A stretch of DNA of 64,000 nucleotides from JAGVSZ01 sp963747775 (GTDB taxonomy: Bacteria; Pseudomonadota; Gammaproteobacteria; Burkholderiales; SG8-39). The translations under genes were made by a program, and so were the position numbers. The stretch lies in contig CAVVGT010000009.1 of NCBI GenBank assembly GCA_963747775.1, positions 310,001-374,000 on the forward strand. Direction: 5' to 3'. Positions 46,992-55,101 of the stretch are shown here, piece after piece (position 1 is the stretch's first letter; each line of letters starts with the position of its first letter). The notes under the pieces were generated by a model. That model was not told where the DNA came from, made no database searches, and worked only from the letters and a program-made list of their open reading frames with translations.

Positions 46992-47141
46992 ATGCTCTAT
47001 ACGATCGTTGCCGTTCTGCTTATCCTGTGGCTTCTGGGGTTAATCACCTCGTTCACCATGGGCGGTTTCATTCATGCCCTTCTTGTAATCGCCATCGTGG
47101 TCGTCCTGTTTAGAGTCATAAGCGGACGAAGTCCCGTGTAG
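46992..47141 (+). CDS. lmo0937-family tiny membrane protein
   Basis: A 49-residue protein, chosen from the ATG at 46992 because AAAGGA lies eight bases upstream; an ATG at 46983 is also in frame. Two helices, MLYTIVAVLLILWLLGLI and GGFIHALLVIAIVVVLFRVI, match the lmo0937 family. Function unknown. The DUF3562 gene follows 37 bp later and is probably co-transcribed from the box-controlled promoter. Confidence 0.82.
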   Translation: MLYTIVAVLLILWLLGLITSFTMGGFIHALLVIAIVVVLFRVISGRSPV

Positions 47142-47178
47142 CGATTTTGCGGACCCAGAAAGAGGATCAGAAAGAGGG

Positions 47179-47406
47179 GTGACTTCCGTGTCGGTCAGCG
47201 GCAAAGGATCCCATCAGCAACGCGCCATCGAGCTCCTGGCTCGGGAATCGCGCTTGCCGATCAATGAGGTCGCGCAGCTCTACGAAGACGAACGGGCGGG
47301 GCTTGCGGTTGATGCGCGCATCACCCGCTTTCTTCCCATTCTTGCCCTCCGAAAAGTCCGGGCATTGCTGCGTCAGCGCAGCATCGGCATACGGGCACCT
47401 GCGTAG
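47179..47406 (+). CDS. DUF3562 small protein
   Basis: A 75-residue soluble protein from a GTG behind AGAGGGG. The pattern HQQRAIELLARESRLPINEVAQLYEDERAGL...ITRFLPILALRKVRALLRQ is the DUF3562 arrangement of short helices. Function unknown. It is downstream of the lmo0937-like gene within the island. Confidence 0.78.
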   Translation: MTSVSVSGKGSHQQRAIELLARESRLPINEVAQLYEDERAGLAVDARITRFLPILALRKVRALLRQRSIGIRAPA

Positions 47407-47541
47407 GAAGCCGGAGCGGCTCGCCGAGTCGCGACGGTCACTGCGGGCTCCCGCCGACCATTGGATTGAGCCGGGCGCGCCGGTAACCCTCCGAACGGCC
47501 GTCCTCCGATCGACAACGGTCGACGTATCGCGGCCGAATCA
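47403..47541 (+). repeat. dispersed intergenic repeat, copy 1
   Basis: Block 1 (47403-47446) matches 60258-60301 at 40 of 44 positions. Block 2, TCGCGGCCGAATCA at 47528-47541, matches 60381-60394 exactly, with nearly the same spacing (about 81 bp). It begins at the DUF3562 stop and ends just before the 34-bp palindrome. No reading frame is conserved. Confidence 0.6.
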
Positions 47542-47561
47542 AGCTGATCAGCCCACTCGCC

Positions 47562-47595
47562 AGCACTCTCTGTGCGCTTGCGCACAGAGAGTGCT
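47562..47595. promoter_or_regulatory. perfect 34-bp palindrome, reference Crp/Fnr-type operator
   Basis: Arms AGCACTCTCTGTGCGC and GCGCACAGAGAGTGCT are perfect reverse complements around a TT centre. The core TGTG-N8-CACA has CRP spacing. It lies 30-36 bp upstream of the Crp/Fnr gene start, close enough for autoregulation. No -10 is seen at the distance found for the other boxes. Confidence 0.8.
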
Positions 47596-47630
47596 AACCT
47601 GCCTCTGGCGGTTTCGAACATCGAGTGGAT

Positions 47631-48359
47631 ATGGCAGTAGCGGCTGCGCCGAGAACTCCCGAAACGAACAGGCTCCTAGCGGTCCTGCCAGCGACCGCAC
47701 GCGAATACCTCTATCCCCATCTCGAGCCGGTCTCGATGGCGCTCGGGGAGGTCGTCTACGAGTCCGGCAGCCGGCAGGACTACGTCTACTTCCCCACGAC
47801 CTCGATCGTGTCCCTGCTCTACGTCATGGAGGACGGCTCGTCCGCCGAAATTGCCGTGGTGGGCAACGAGGGAATGGTCGGTGTTTCACTCTTCATGGGA
47901 GGTGAGACCACCCCGAGTCGCGCCATCGTGCAGAGCGCCGGCGCGGCGTTCCGGCTTTCGGGGAAGCTGCTGAAGCGCGAATTCACTCGCGCCGGACCGA
48001 TGCAGCATCTGTTGCTGCGCTATACCCAGGCGTTGCTGACGCAGATGGCGCAGACGGCGGTCTGCAACCGGCATCATTCGGTCGATCAACAGCTCTGCCG
48101 GTGGCTGCTGCTGAGTCTCGATCGGCTGCCCTCCAACAAGCTGACCATGACGCAGGAATTGATCGCCAATATGCTTGGAGTCCGCCGCGAAGGGGTCACG
48201 GAAGCCGCCGGGAAGTTGCAGGACGCCGGCTTGATCCGCTACAGCCGTGGCCGCATCACGGTGCTGGATCGGCCGGGACTGGAGGCCCGGGCTTGCGAGT
48301 GCTACGACGTGGTCAAACGGGAATCCGATCGCCTGCTCCCCAATATGCTCGCGACGTGA
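47631..48359 (+). CDS. Crp/Fnr family transcriptional regulator 1
   Basis: A 242-residue regulator from ATG 47631 (an in-frame GTG lies at 47625). An N-terminal cyclic-nucleotide-binding-like fold (VYESGSRQDYVYFPTTSIVSLLYVMEDGSSAEIAVVGNEGMVG) is linked to a Crp-type winged helix with recognition region TQELIANMLGVRREGVTEAAGKL. No FNR cysteine cluster is present. It resembles the small subgroup with YVYFPTTSIVSLL rather than cAMP-binding CRP, so the signal is unknown. The perfect palindrome upstream and similar boxes nearby make it the likely master of the island. Confidence 0.9.
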   Translation: MAVAAAPRTPETNRLLAVLPATAREYLYPHLEPVSMALGEVVYESGSRQDYVYFPTTSIVSLLYVMEDGSSAEIAVVGNEGMVGVSLFMGGETTPSRAIVQSAGAAFRLSGKLLKREFTRAGPMQHLLLRYTQALLTQMAQTAVCNRHHSVDQQLCRWLLLSLDRLPSNKLTMTQELIANMLGVRREGVTEAAGKLQDAGLIRYSRGRITVLDRPGLEARACECYDVVKRESDRLLPNMLAT

Positions 48360-48392
48360 TCCCGTGAGGAGGCGCCCCTCCGCGCGCCCCGC

Positions 48393-49205
48393 TCAGTCTG
48401 CCGCGTTGTGCTCGGGCGGAAAGAAATGCCTCCGCTCGATCCACTTGAAGCCCTCGTGCTTCGTGATCGCCGCAATCTCGATCGGGCCACCCACCGTCTT
48501 GGGGCGGCCGACCGAGAACTTGACAAAGCCGATGGTCGTCTGGACGAGGAAGCGCGCCAAGTCGACGGCATCGTGGATCGGCATGGCTTCGAGGAACAGC
48601 AGTTCGTACAGCTCGGGCGCCAGCTTGGCCCGCGCGCCGGCGGCCGGTTCCGCTGAGAGACCGTGCTTCGTGTAGACCTCGTTGAACTTGGTCCCGAGAC
48701 CGAAGATCAATCGGTCCAGCGCTTCGTATTCGCCATCCCATCGCGGCCCGAACTCGTGCTCGGCTTGCACCTGCGTTGGTGCAGCGCAATCGGGCCCCAT
48801 CAACTGCACTTCCCAGACCTCCGCCAGAGGACGGCCAGCCGAATAACCGCATAGGCGTACCTTGGTCCAGACGCTGCCGCCGAGTGGCGACGACTTCTCT
48901 TCGAACAGGAATTCCCTGACTCGGATCGCGACCTGCTGGAGGCTATAGCGATCGGGATCCAGGTTCCAGTCGGGGTGATCGGCGCTCCCACCGCTGAACC
49001 GCCGTCGCAGGTCCTTCAGCAGAGTGTCGATCGACTCGTTCCCGATGCCGCCGGCGCCCGTCACCATCGCGCCGATGGGCAGCCCCTTCCTGAGGTTCAC
49101 GATCTTCTGGGCGTGGTGATAGATCATTCCGCTGGCGAAGGAGCTGGCGCTGTCCGCGGCCATGACGACACCGTCGTTGATCTTCACCGACACGAGTACG
49201 GTCAT
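48393..49205 (-). CDS. proteasome beta-like Ntn-hydrolase
   Basis: A 270-residue protein beginning MTVLVSVKINDGVVMAADSAS. After removal of the initiator Met, threonine is residue 1. Aspartate then falls at position 17 and lysine at 33 (HHAQKIV), exactly the Thr1/Asp17/Lys33 set of proteasome beta subunits and HslV. A glycine-rich segment, GAMVTGAGGIGN, follows where proteasomes have their GCAG-like loop. It is longer than HslV (about 175) and has a C-terminal extension of about 80 residues. It is not the Anbu family as I know it. It starts 7 bp after the crp2 stop, so the two are co-transcribed. Confidence 0.75.
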   Translation of the reverse strand: MTVLVSVKINDGVVMAADSASSFASGMIYHHAQKIVNLRKGLPIGAMVTGAGGIGNESIDTLLKDLRRRFSGGSADHPDWNLDPDRYSLQQVAIRVREFLFEEKSSPLGGSVWTKVRLCGYSAGRPLAEVWEVQLMGPDCAAPTQVQAEHEFGPRWDGEYEALDRLIFGLGTKFNEVYTKHGLSAEPAAGARAKLAPELYELLFLEAMPIHDAVDLARFLVQTTIGFVKFSVGRPKTVGGPIEIAAITKHEGFKWIERRHFFPPEHNAAD

Positions 49206-49212
49206 CGCTGCG

Positions 49213-49893
49213 CTAGCAGAGGATGCGGTCGTACACGTTTTCCGCCGACCGGTAGCACCCGCAGGCGGCCGCTTCCAGGCCGCGGCGGGCAAGAACCGTG
49301 ATGTTGCCGCGGCGGTAGCGAATCAGCTTTCGCTTCTGCAGCGCCCCTGCCGCCTTGGTGACACCGACCCGGCGCACCCCGAGCATGTCGGCGAGGAGCT
49401 CGTGGGTCAGATGGAACTCGTCCGCGTGGGCCCGGTCGTGAGTCATCAGCAGCCAGCGGGCGAGGCGCGCCTCCAGTACGTGGAAGTGCGTACACGCGGC
49501 CGTCTGCGCGAGCTGCGCCATCGTCACGTAGAGGTAGCGATTCAGCTCGCGCTGCAGGGCAGCGCCAAGAGCGAGCTCGCGCAGGAACGACGCAGCATCC
49601 ATTCGCATCGCGGTGCCCGAGCCCTGGACCAGCGCGCGCAGGGGTGAGACATCGACGCCCAGCATGACGGTAATCCCGAGCATGCCTTCGCTGCCGACGA
49701 GCCCCACCTCCAGGCTCGTGCAGCCGTCGCGCGGCGTCAGCAACGAAATGAAGCCATCGGTGGGGAAGTAGACGTGCCGGATCCGGTCTCCGGGCTCGCA
49801 GAGCACATCGGCGAACGCGAGCTCGATCCGCTCGCAGCCCGCAAGCAGGTGCTCGCGGTCCTTGCGGGGCAGCGCCGCAATCAGAGCATTCAT
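49213..49893 (-). CDS. Crp/Fnr family transcriptional regulator 2
   Basis: A 226-residue regulator from ATG 49893; the frame extends to 50100 but that part is not family-like. It shares VYFPTDGFISLL, VGLVGSEGMLGITVMLG and the helix-turn-helix LTHELLADMLGVRRVGVTKAAGALQ with regulator 1 and is a distant paralogue. The effector is unknown. A weak box lies about 100 bp upstream, and the Ntn-hydrolase follows in the same operon. Confidence 0.88.
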   Translation of the reverse strand: MNALIAALPRKDREHLLAGCERIELAFADVLCEPGDRIRHVYFPTDGFISLLTPRDGCTSLEVGLVGSEGMLGITVMLGVDVSPLRALVQGSGTAMRMDAASFLRELALGAALQRELNRYLYVTMAQLAQTAACTHFHVLEARLARWLLMTHDRAHADEFHLTHELLADMLGVRRVGVTKAAGALQKRKLIRYRRGNITVLARRGLEAAACGCYRSAENVYDRILC

Positions 49894-49991
49894 GGCGGGG
49901 ACGCGCCGCGTGGACGACACTGGACTCTCCCGAACGCTTGAGGGGACCCGACAGAGGGCAGGAGGAGAACGTACAAGAGAATCGAGATCCA

Positions 49992-50013
49992 GTACGTTCG
50001 CTAGCGCACGGAA
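49992..50013. promoter_or_regulatory. weaker Crp/Fnr-type box between crp2 and the GlsB-like region
   Basis: GTACGTTCGC-TA-GCGCACGGAA; right arm 8 of 10, left arm 6 of 10. TACGTT (minus, toward crp2) and TATCAA (plus, 50032-50037) both lie at the standard distance, so it may serve both directions. Confidence 0.4.
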
Positions 50014-50014
50014 C

Positions 50015-50149
50015 GGAGAAGACTTTCGGCGTATCAATGCATCACTGGTAGCGCAACTCAAGCGCATCAACCCTGAGACGATCATGGCCGTCGGCCACAC
50101 CGACCGCCTCGGTTCACACCGGTTGCAGCGCCGAGCCGTTACCCCGGAA
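50015..50149 (+). pseudogene. OmpA C-terminal domain remnant
   Basis: One frame reads GEDFRRINASLVAQLKRINPETIMAVGHTDRLGSHRLQRRA, the start of an OmpA-like domain (xxxGHTDxxG) that breaks off before the NRR motif. It is a fragment just upstream of the GlsB-like gene. Confidence 0.5.
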
Positions 50150-50163
50150 AAGGAAGAGAAGGC

Positions 50164-50409
50164 ATGGAATTTCTCTGGTTCATACTGATTGGCATGACTG
50201 CCGGATGGATGGCGGGACAGTACATGGGTGACGGCGGCTTCGGCGTTGTCCGCGATATCGTAATGGGCGTGGCGGGCGCCATGGTCGGCGGGTATCTATT
50301 TCATCAGCTCGGCCTATCCGCCGGGGGCGGGCTGGCCGGCGCTTTGATCGTCTCGACGATCGGGGCGGTGGTCCTGCTATTCATGGGCCGCATGGTCAAG
50401 CGCGCCTAG
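50164..50409 (+). CDS. GlsB/YeaQ/YmgE family stress membrane protein
   Basis: An 81-residue protein behind AAGGAAGAGAAGGC. Three hydrophobic helices with the glycine pattern GMTAGWMAGQYMGDGGFGVVRDIVMGVAGAMVGG are typical of the transglycosylase-associated/YeaQ family, often stress-induced. The end overlaps the convergent STAND regulator gene by 14 bp. It is the last member of the island. Confidence 0.9.
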   Translation: MEFLWFILIGMTAGWMAGQYMGDGGFGVVRDIVMGVAGAMVGGYLFHQLGLSAGGGLAGALIVSTIGAVVLLFMGRMVKRA

Positions 50410-53400
50410 CGCCGGTCGGGCGCAGCTGCGGCTCGAGTCCTGATGATCCGAGGCTCGCCATGATCGCCTCCGCGATCGCGCGCGCCTTAGCTTCGTGCTG
50501 CTGGGCGGCGTCGCGCATGCCCTGCGCGGCGCATGCTCGAGCCAGCGCGATCGCCGTATCCCACTGAAGCCGCGTTCGGCCGATGCTCTCGGCGAGAGTT
50601 GCCGCCCGCGACAGTTCGGCGTGCGCCGCCGCGTGGGCTGCGTCGGCAAGCAGCGCCTCGCCCCGCCAGCGCCGCGCACTCGCCTCGAGTTCGCGCAGGC
50701 CATTTGCCTCGGCGAGCGCGAGCAGCTCGTCCCCGAACGCCCGGCAACGGCGCGCGTCGCCCTGGGCGAGCGCGACCTCGGCCAGCCCTTCGAGACACCG
50801 GGTCAGCATGTAGCGCTCGCAGTCGCGCCGCGACTGGTCGATGGCGGACTCCAGGGCCGGCGCCACGTCCGCCTGCCCGAGGCGCGCCCGTGCGATCGCG
50901 AGGTTTGCGTCGATCCCTGTGCGCCAGAACATGATTCCGGCGTCGCGCCCGAGCGCGAGCCCGCGCTCCATCTGCTCCGCCGCCTGCTCGTGCAGATCGA
51001 GGTCGAGCAGCAGATGCCCCAGAAAATCGTAGGCGATAAGCTGATAACGCACGTGTTTCAGGCTCTGCAGCCAGCGCAGCGTCTTCACCATGCCGGCCCA
51101 GGCCTCGCCGTAGTGCCCGGTGCAGGCCCGCACGTGGTCGAGACCGAGTAGCGTCGGACCCATGTGCCACTGCAGGTCCGCCGCACGCGCGATCTCGTGC
51201 GCCGCCTCGAAATTCACCAACGCACGCGGATAGTCGCCGAGTCCCTTGGACCCGGTGCAGGCGTGCCCGATCATCATCAGGTTCTCGGACTCGTAGCTCT
51301 TGTCGCCGATACTACGGGCAAGCTCGAGCGACCGGCCGTAGCAGCGGATCGCCGCGACGGGCTCTGCGTTCGCGAAGTGCGCCTCGCCGCGGCCGTGATA
51401 GGCCTGCACCGCCACGAGATCTGCGAGCGCGGTGCGCTCGCAGATCTCGACCGCCTCCTGGTGGAACCGGATTGCCTGCTCGTTGCGTCCGGTACTCCAC
51501 GCGACGGTACCGAGGTGATACAGGGTATCGGCCGCATGGCGCTCGTCGTTCATGGCGCGCGATTCCGCCAGTGCATCGGTCAGGCAGGCCGTCGCCTCCT
51601 CGTAAGCGTCGGCGCGCCGATACGCCATGCCGAGCTGGATCAGCGCCTCGCGCGCCTTCTCGCGCTCACCGCTTGCCCGGGCCGCGTCGATGACGCGGCG
51701 AATATCGGCGACGGCGCCCTCGGTCTGCCCGGCTTGCGCGCGCGCCGCGCCGCGCCGCTCGTAGAGCGCGAGCCGCGAACGCCCGTCCAGCGCTTCCGCA
51801 TGCGCCTCGGACAGCGCGACCGCGCGATCGAACCAGTGCAGCGCGTCGCGCATCGCGAAGAGCGCCTGGGAGCGCTCGCCGGCCAGAACAAGGTACTCGA
51901 GCGCTTTTGACCAGACGTGAGCCCGCTCGTAGTGCTCCGCCAGCCGCGCATCGTGCTCGTGCGCTTCGCCTTCGCCGCGGTGCTCCAGGGCTTCCGCCAC
52001 GGAACGATGCAGCAACCTGCGCCGCGCTCCGCCGATGTCCCGATAGACCACTTCGCGCACCTTGTCGTGGCTGAAGTCGTACACCCCGCCTTCGCCTTCC
52101 TCGCGCAGCAGGCGGCGCTTCACAAGCGCCTCCACCGCGTCGAGCAGCTCCCGTTCCGGCACGCGCGTCACGGCGAGCAGGCTGTCGAAGTCGAAGCGCC
52201 GGCCGAGGACCGCCGCGGTTTCGAGCGTCGGTCGAAATTCGTCGGGCACGTGCGCGAGCCGCGCGCGCACGGCGGCGCGCAAGGCGCCCGGGAGCAATCC
52301 GGGGCCGTCGCTGGTGCGTGGTTCCAGTTGCGTCTCACCCTCGCTGAGCGATTGCAGGATCGACATCAGGAAGAAGGGATTTCCTTCGGTTTCCCGATGC
52401 AGGCGCGCGGCCAGTCCTGGCGCAACCAGCTTCGCATCGCCGAGGGCCGCTACCAGGGCCTCGGCATCTGACAGCTCGAATCGTGCGAGCGGCACGCGGC
52501 GCGCGCCGGCCTCGCGGCGCAGGCTCTCGACGAGGCGCGCGAGCCGCGCGTCGCTGTCGAGCTCGTCGTCGCGATACGCGTAGATCACGAGCGCCGGTCG
52601 TTCGGCGACGTGCCGCGCGAGGTAGTGGAGCACCTGGGCGCTCGCCTCGTCCGCCCACTGGATATCGTCCACCATCAGAATGAGCGGCCGACCTTCTCTC
52701 GACGCCTCGAGGACCTGGCCCACCGCGCGCGACAGGCGAGCCTGGCGCGCCTCGGGGAAATCGCGCGACAGCTGCGGCAGATCCGGAAATCGCTCGGCCA
52801 CCGCGGGAACCAGTGCGGCGAGCTCGGCGAGCGATACGGGCGCAATATTGCGCAGCGCCGCCGGCGACGCTCGGTCGAGCGCGCGCGTGACGAGGTCGAC
52901 CACGGGCTGATAGGGGATCGCCCGCTCGATCTCGTAGCAGTTGGTCGCGAGGGTGGGCAGGCCCTGGGCTTCCGCATAGCGTGCGACTTCGCGCATCAAC
53001 CGGCTCTTGCCGATACCCGGCTCGCCTTCGAGCAGGACGGTGTGCCCGGCGCCGGCGGTGAGCCGCGCGATGAGCCCGATGAGCAGGCCGTACTCGTTGC
53101 TTCGGCCGACAAAGGGTGTGGTATCGCTCGCGGCGCCACTTGCCGATTCCGGCGGGGCGTCAGCCGAAGCAGCGGGCGCGGCGGCGCTTGCGTCAGCGCC
53201 GACGGGAAGAGCGTCCAGGTGCAGGCGGTTCGCGGCCCGCACCGCACGGGCCGCATCGAGGAAGTCGCGCCGCTCCTCCGCCGGTATGGCGAGCGCCGCG
53301 GCGAGCCGTTCGGCGAGCGGGCGAGAGGGCCTGCGCTCGTCGGCTTCGATCTTCCGGATCGCGAAGCCCGAGCAGCTGACCCGCTGGGCGAGCGCCTCCT

Positions 53401-53467
53401 GAGTGAGATCCAGCGCCTTGCGGCGACGCCGCAGCCAGTAGCCGAAGGAAACCGCCCGGTCCTGCAC
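50396..53467 (-). CDS. XRE-type HTH - STAND ATPase - TPR transcriptional regulator
   Basis: A 1023-residue three-part regulator. Residues 8-62 form an XRE helix-turn-helix (LRRRRKALDLTQEALAQRVSCS). Residues about 117-420 form a STAND/AAA ATPase with Walker A GEPGIGKS (148-155) and Walker B LILMVDDIQWADE (262-274), as in MalT-like and DUF2791-type proteins. Residues about 480-1000 form TPR repeats, presumably ligand or partner sensing. It is divergent from a methyltransferase gene, which it may control. The frame is intact over 3 kb. Confidence 0.9.
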   Translation of the reverse strand: MQDRAVSFGYWLRRRRKALDLTQEALAQRVSCSGFAIRKIEADERRPSRPLAERLAAALAIPAEERRDFLDAARAVRAANRLHLDALPVGADASAAAPAASADAPPESASGAASDTTPFVGRSNEYGLLIGLIARLTAGAGHTVLLEGEPGIGKSRLMREVARYAEAQGLPTLATNCYEIERAIPYQPVVDLVTRALDRASPAALRNIAPVSLAELAALVPAVAERFPDLPQLSRDFPEARQARLSRAVGQVLEASREGRPLILMVDDIQWADEASAQVLHYLARHVAERPALVIYAYRDDELDSDARLARLVESLRREAGARRVPLARFELSDAEALVAALGDAKLVAPGLAARLHRETEGNPFFLMSILQSLSEGETQLEPRTSDGPGLLPGALRAAVRARLAHVPDEFRPTLETAAVLGRRFDFDSLLAVTRVPERELLDAVEALVKRRLLREEGEGGVYDFSHDKVREVVYRDIGGARRRLLHRSVAEALEHRGEGEAHEHDARLAEHYERAHVWSKALEYLVLAGERSQALFAMRDALHWFDRAVALSEAHAEALDGRSRLALYERRGAARAQAGQTEGAVADIRRVIDAARASGEREKAREALIQLGMAYRRADAYEEATACLTDALAESRAMNDERHAADTLYHLGTVAWSTGRNEQAIRFHQEAVEICERTALADLVAVQAYHGRGEAHFANAEPVAAIRCYGRSLELARSIGDKSYESENLMMIGHACTGSKGLGDYPRALVNFEAAHEIARAADLQWHMGPTLLGLDHVRACTGHYGEAWAGMVKTLRWLQSLKHVRYQLIAYDFLGHLLLDLDLHEQAAEQMERGLALGRDAGIMFWRTGIDANLAIARARLGQADVAPALESAIDQSRRDCERYMLTRCLEGLAEVALAQGDARRCRAFGDELLALAEANGLRELEASARRWRGEALLADAAHAAAHAELSRAATLAESIGRTRLQWDTAIALARACAAQGMRDAAQQHEAKARAIAEAIMASLGSSGLEPQLRPTGARRA

Positions 53468-53687
53468 GCCCTCTGATCCCCCGTAGCCTCTATGCGCCTG
53501 ACGCAGGCGGCATTGTCCCCGCTATTGTCCCGCCCTTTGTCCCGCTTTGCGGGACCCTGTTCCCTCTCCCGTGCCGTGAAATGGCGGCACGTCGATCGGC
53601 GACTCCAATCCCGAATCCGACGCTAGCCAACAGGGCCACGCCGCCGTTCTGAAACAGACCTCCATCCAACTCACCAGGAGAACCGTC

Positions 53688-54521
53688 ATGTCCGCAGTCC
53701 TTTCCGCCAGCCCGCCGGCCGTCGACCTCGCGGCCGTCAAGGGCAGGCAACAAGCCGCCTGGTCCGCCGGCGACTACGCCGTCGTCGGCACCACGCTGCA
53801 GATCGTCGGCGAGTCGCTGTGCGAGGCGCTCGATCTGCGTCCCGGCGTGCGGGTGCTCGACGTCGCCGCTGGCAACGGCAATGCGACGCTCGCCGCGGCG
53901 CGGCGCTGGACCGATGTCACCTCGACCGATTACGTCCCGGCGCTGCTCGAGCGTGGGCGCGCCCGGGCGAGCGCCGAAGGCCTGCCGGTCCAATTCGAGC
54001 AGGCGGACGCCGAGAATCTGCCGTACGGCGATGCGAATTTCGATGTCGTGCTGTCCACCTTCGGCGTGATGTTCACGCCCGACCAGGAGAAAGCCGCCTC
54101 CGAAATGGCGCGAGTCTGCAAACCGGGCGGCAAGATCGGCCTCGCCAACTGGACCCCGGCGAGCTTCATCGGCCAGCTCTTCAAGCAGATGGGCCAGTAC
54201 CTGCCCCCGCCGGCCGGCGTGAAGTCGCCCGCGCTCTGGGGCACCGAAGAGCGGCTGCGCGAGCTGTTCGGCAACCGGCTCGACTCCATCGCGATCGAGC
54301 GGAAGAATTTTGTCTTCCGCTATCGCAGCCCGGCCCACTGGCTCGAGGTCTTCCGCACCTTCTACGGGCCGATGCAGAAGGCGTTCGGTGCGCTGGATTC
54401 GACCAAGCAGGAGGCGCTCGCCGCAGACCTGATCGCCCTGGCCGAACGGTTCAATCGCGCGACCGACGGCTCGCTGGCGGCCCCGGGCGAGTACCTCGAG
54501 GTCGTCGTCAAGCGCAAATAG
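53688..54521 (+). CDS. class I SAM-dependent methyltransferase
   Basis: A 277-residue cytosolic methyltransferase. SAM motif I is VLDVAAGNGNATLAAARR (about residues 60-77), motif II DAENLPYGDANFDVV, and motif III around LANWTP. The WTP...GQLFKQM stretch resembles ubiquinone/menaquinone-type methyltransferases of unknown substrate. AGGAG precedes the ATG. Divergent from the STAND regulator, with a 220-bp gap in which I saw no clear palindrome. Confidence 0.88.
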   Translation: MSAVLSASPPAVDLAAVKGRQQAAWSAGDYAVVGTTLQIVGESLCEALDLRPGVRVLDVAAGNGNATLAAARRWTDVTSTDYVPALLERGRARASAEGLPVQFEQADAENLPYGDANFDVVLSTFGVMFTPDQEKAASEMARVCKPGGKIGLANWTPASFIGQLFKQMGQYLPPPAGVKSPALWGTEERLRELFGNRLDSIAIERKNFVFRYRSPAHWLEVFRTFYGPMQKAFGALDSTKQEALAADLIALAERFNRATDGSLAAPGEYLEVVVKRK

Positions 54522-54595
54522 TCGGGTGATGTCGGTTGCTTGAGAGTCGAAGGAAAGCCGGACAATTTCATGGCCCACAAGAGGAGTGAACGACT

Positions 54596-54958
54596 ATGAC
54601 GACTACCCTATACCAGCGACTGGGCGGCGCCAGCGGCATTGCCAGACTCGTGGACGATGTTGTCGCGGCCCACCTGGCAAATCCCGTCGTGAAGACCCGA
54701 TTCGAGAACACAAAGGACCTCGACAACCTCAAGAAGATGGCACGGCAGTTTTTCGGCGCCGGGTCCGGCGGCCCGGAAACCTACACGGGCAAGGACATGC
54801 CCACGGCGCACAAGGGCATGAACATCAGCGAACAGGAGTACCTGACGGTCACGGATGATATCGTCGGTGCGATGGAGAAGAATGGCCTGAGCGAGGACAC
54901 GAAGAAGGACGTGATCGCCATTCTCTATTCGCTGAAGGGCGGGATCATCCGCGTCTGA
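54596..54958 (+). CDS. group 1 truncated haemoglobin
   Basis: A 120-residue globin behind AAGAGGAG. The proximal histidine is His72 (MPTAHKGMNI) and the TLYQRLGGASGIARLVDDVV start is typical of GlbN-type trHbN proteins, which bind O2 and detoxify nitric oxide. It lies 74 bp after the methyltransferase in the same direction. Confidence 0.92.
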   Translation: MTTTLYQRLGGASGIARLVDDVVAAHLANPVVKTRFENTKDLDNLKKMARQFFGAGSGGPETYTGKDMPTAHKGMNISEQEYLTVTDDIVGAMEKNGLSEDTKKDVIAILYSLKGGIIRV

Positions 54959-55101
54959 GTAGTCGAGTCGTCGGACGCCGCGTCCGGCCGGGTGCGCCGG
55001 CGGCTGTAAGCAGGCTGTCAAGCCACGGACTCCTGATCTGCCGGTTCGCGCTACAGTACGCGCCCGCTGCCAGTCTTCGCGCCGTTATTGCGCAGCCCGC
55101 T

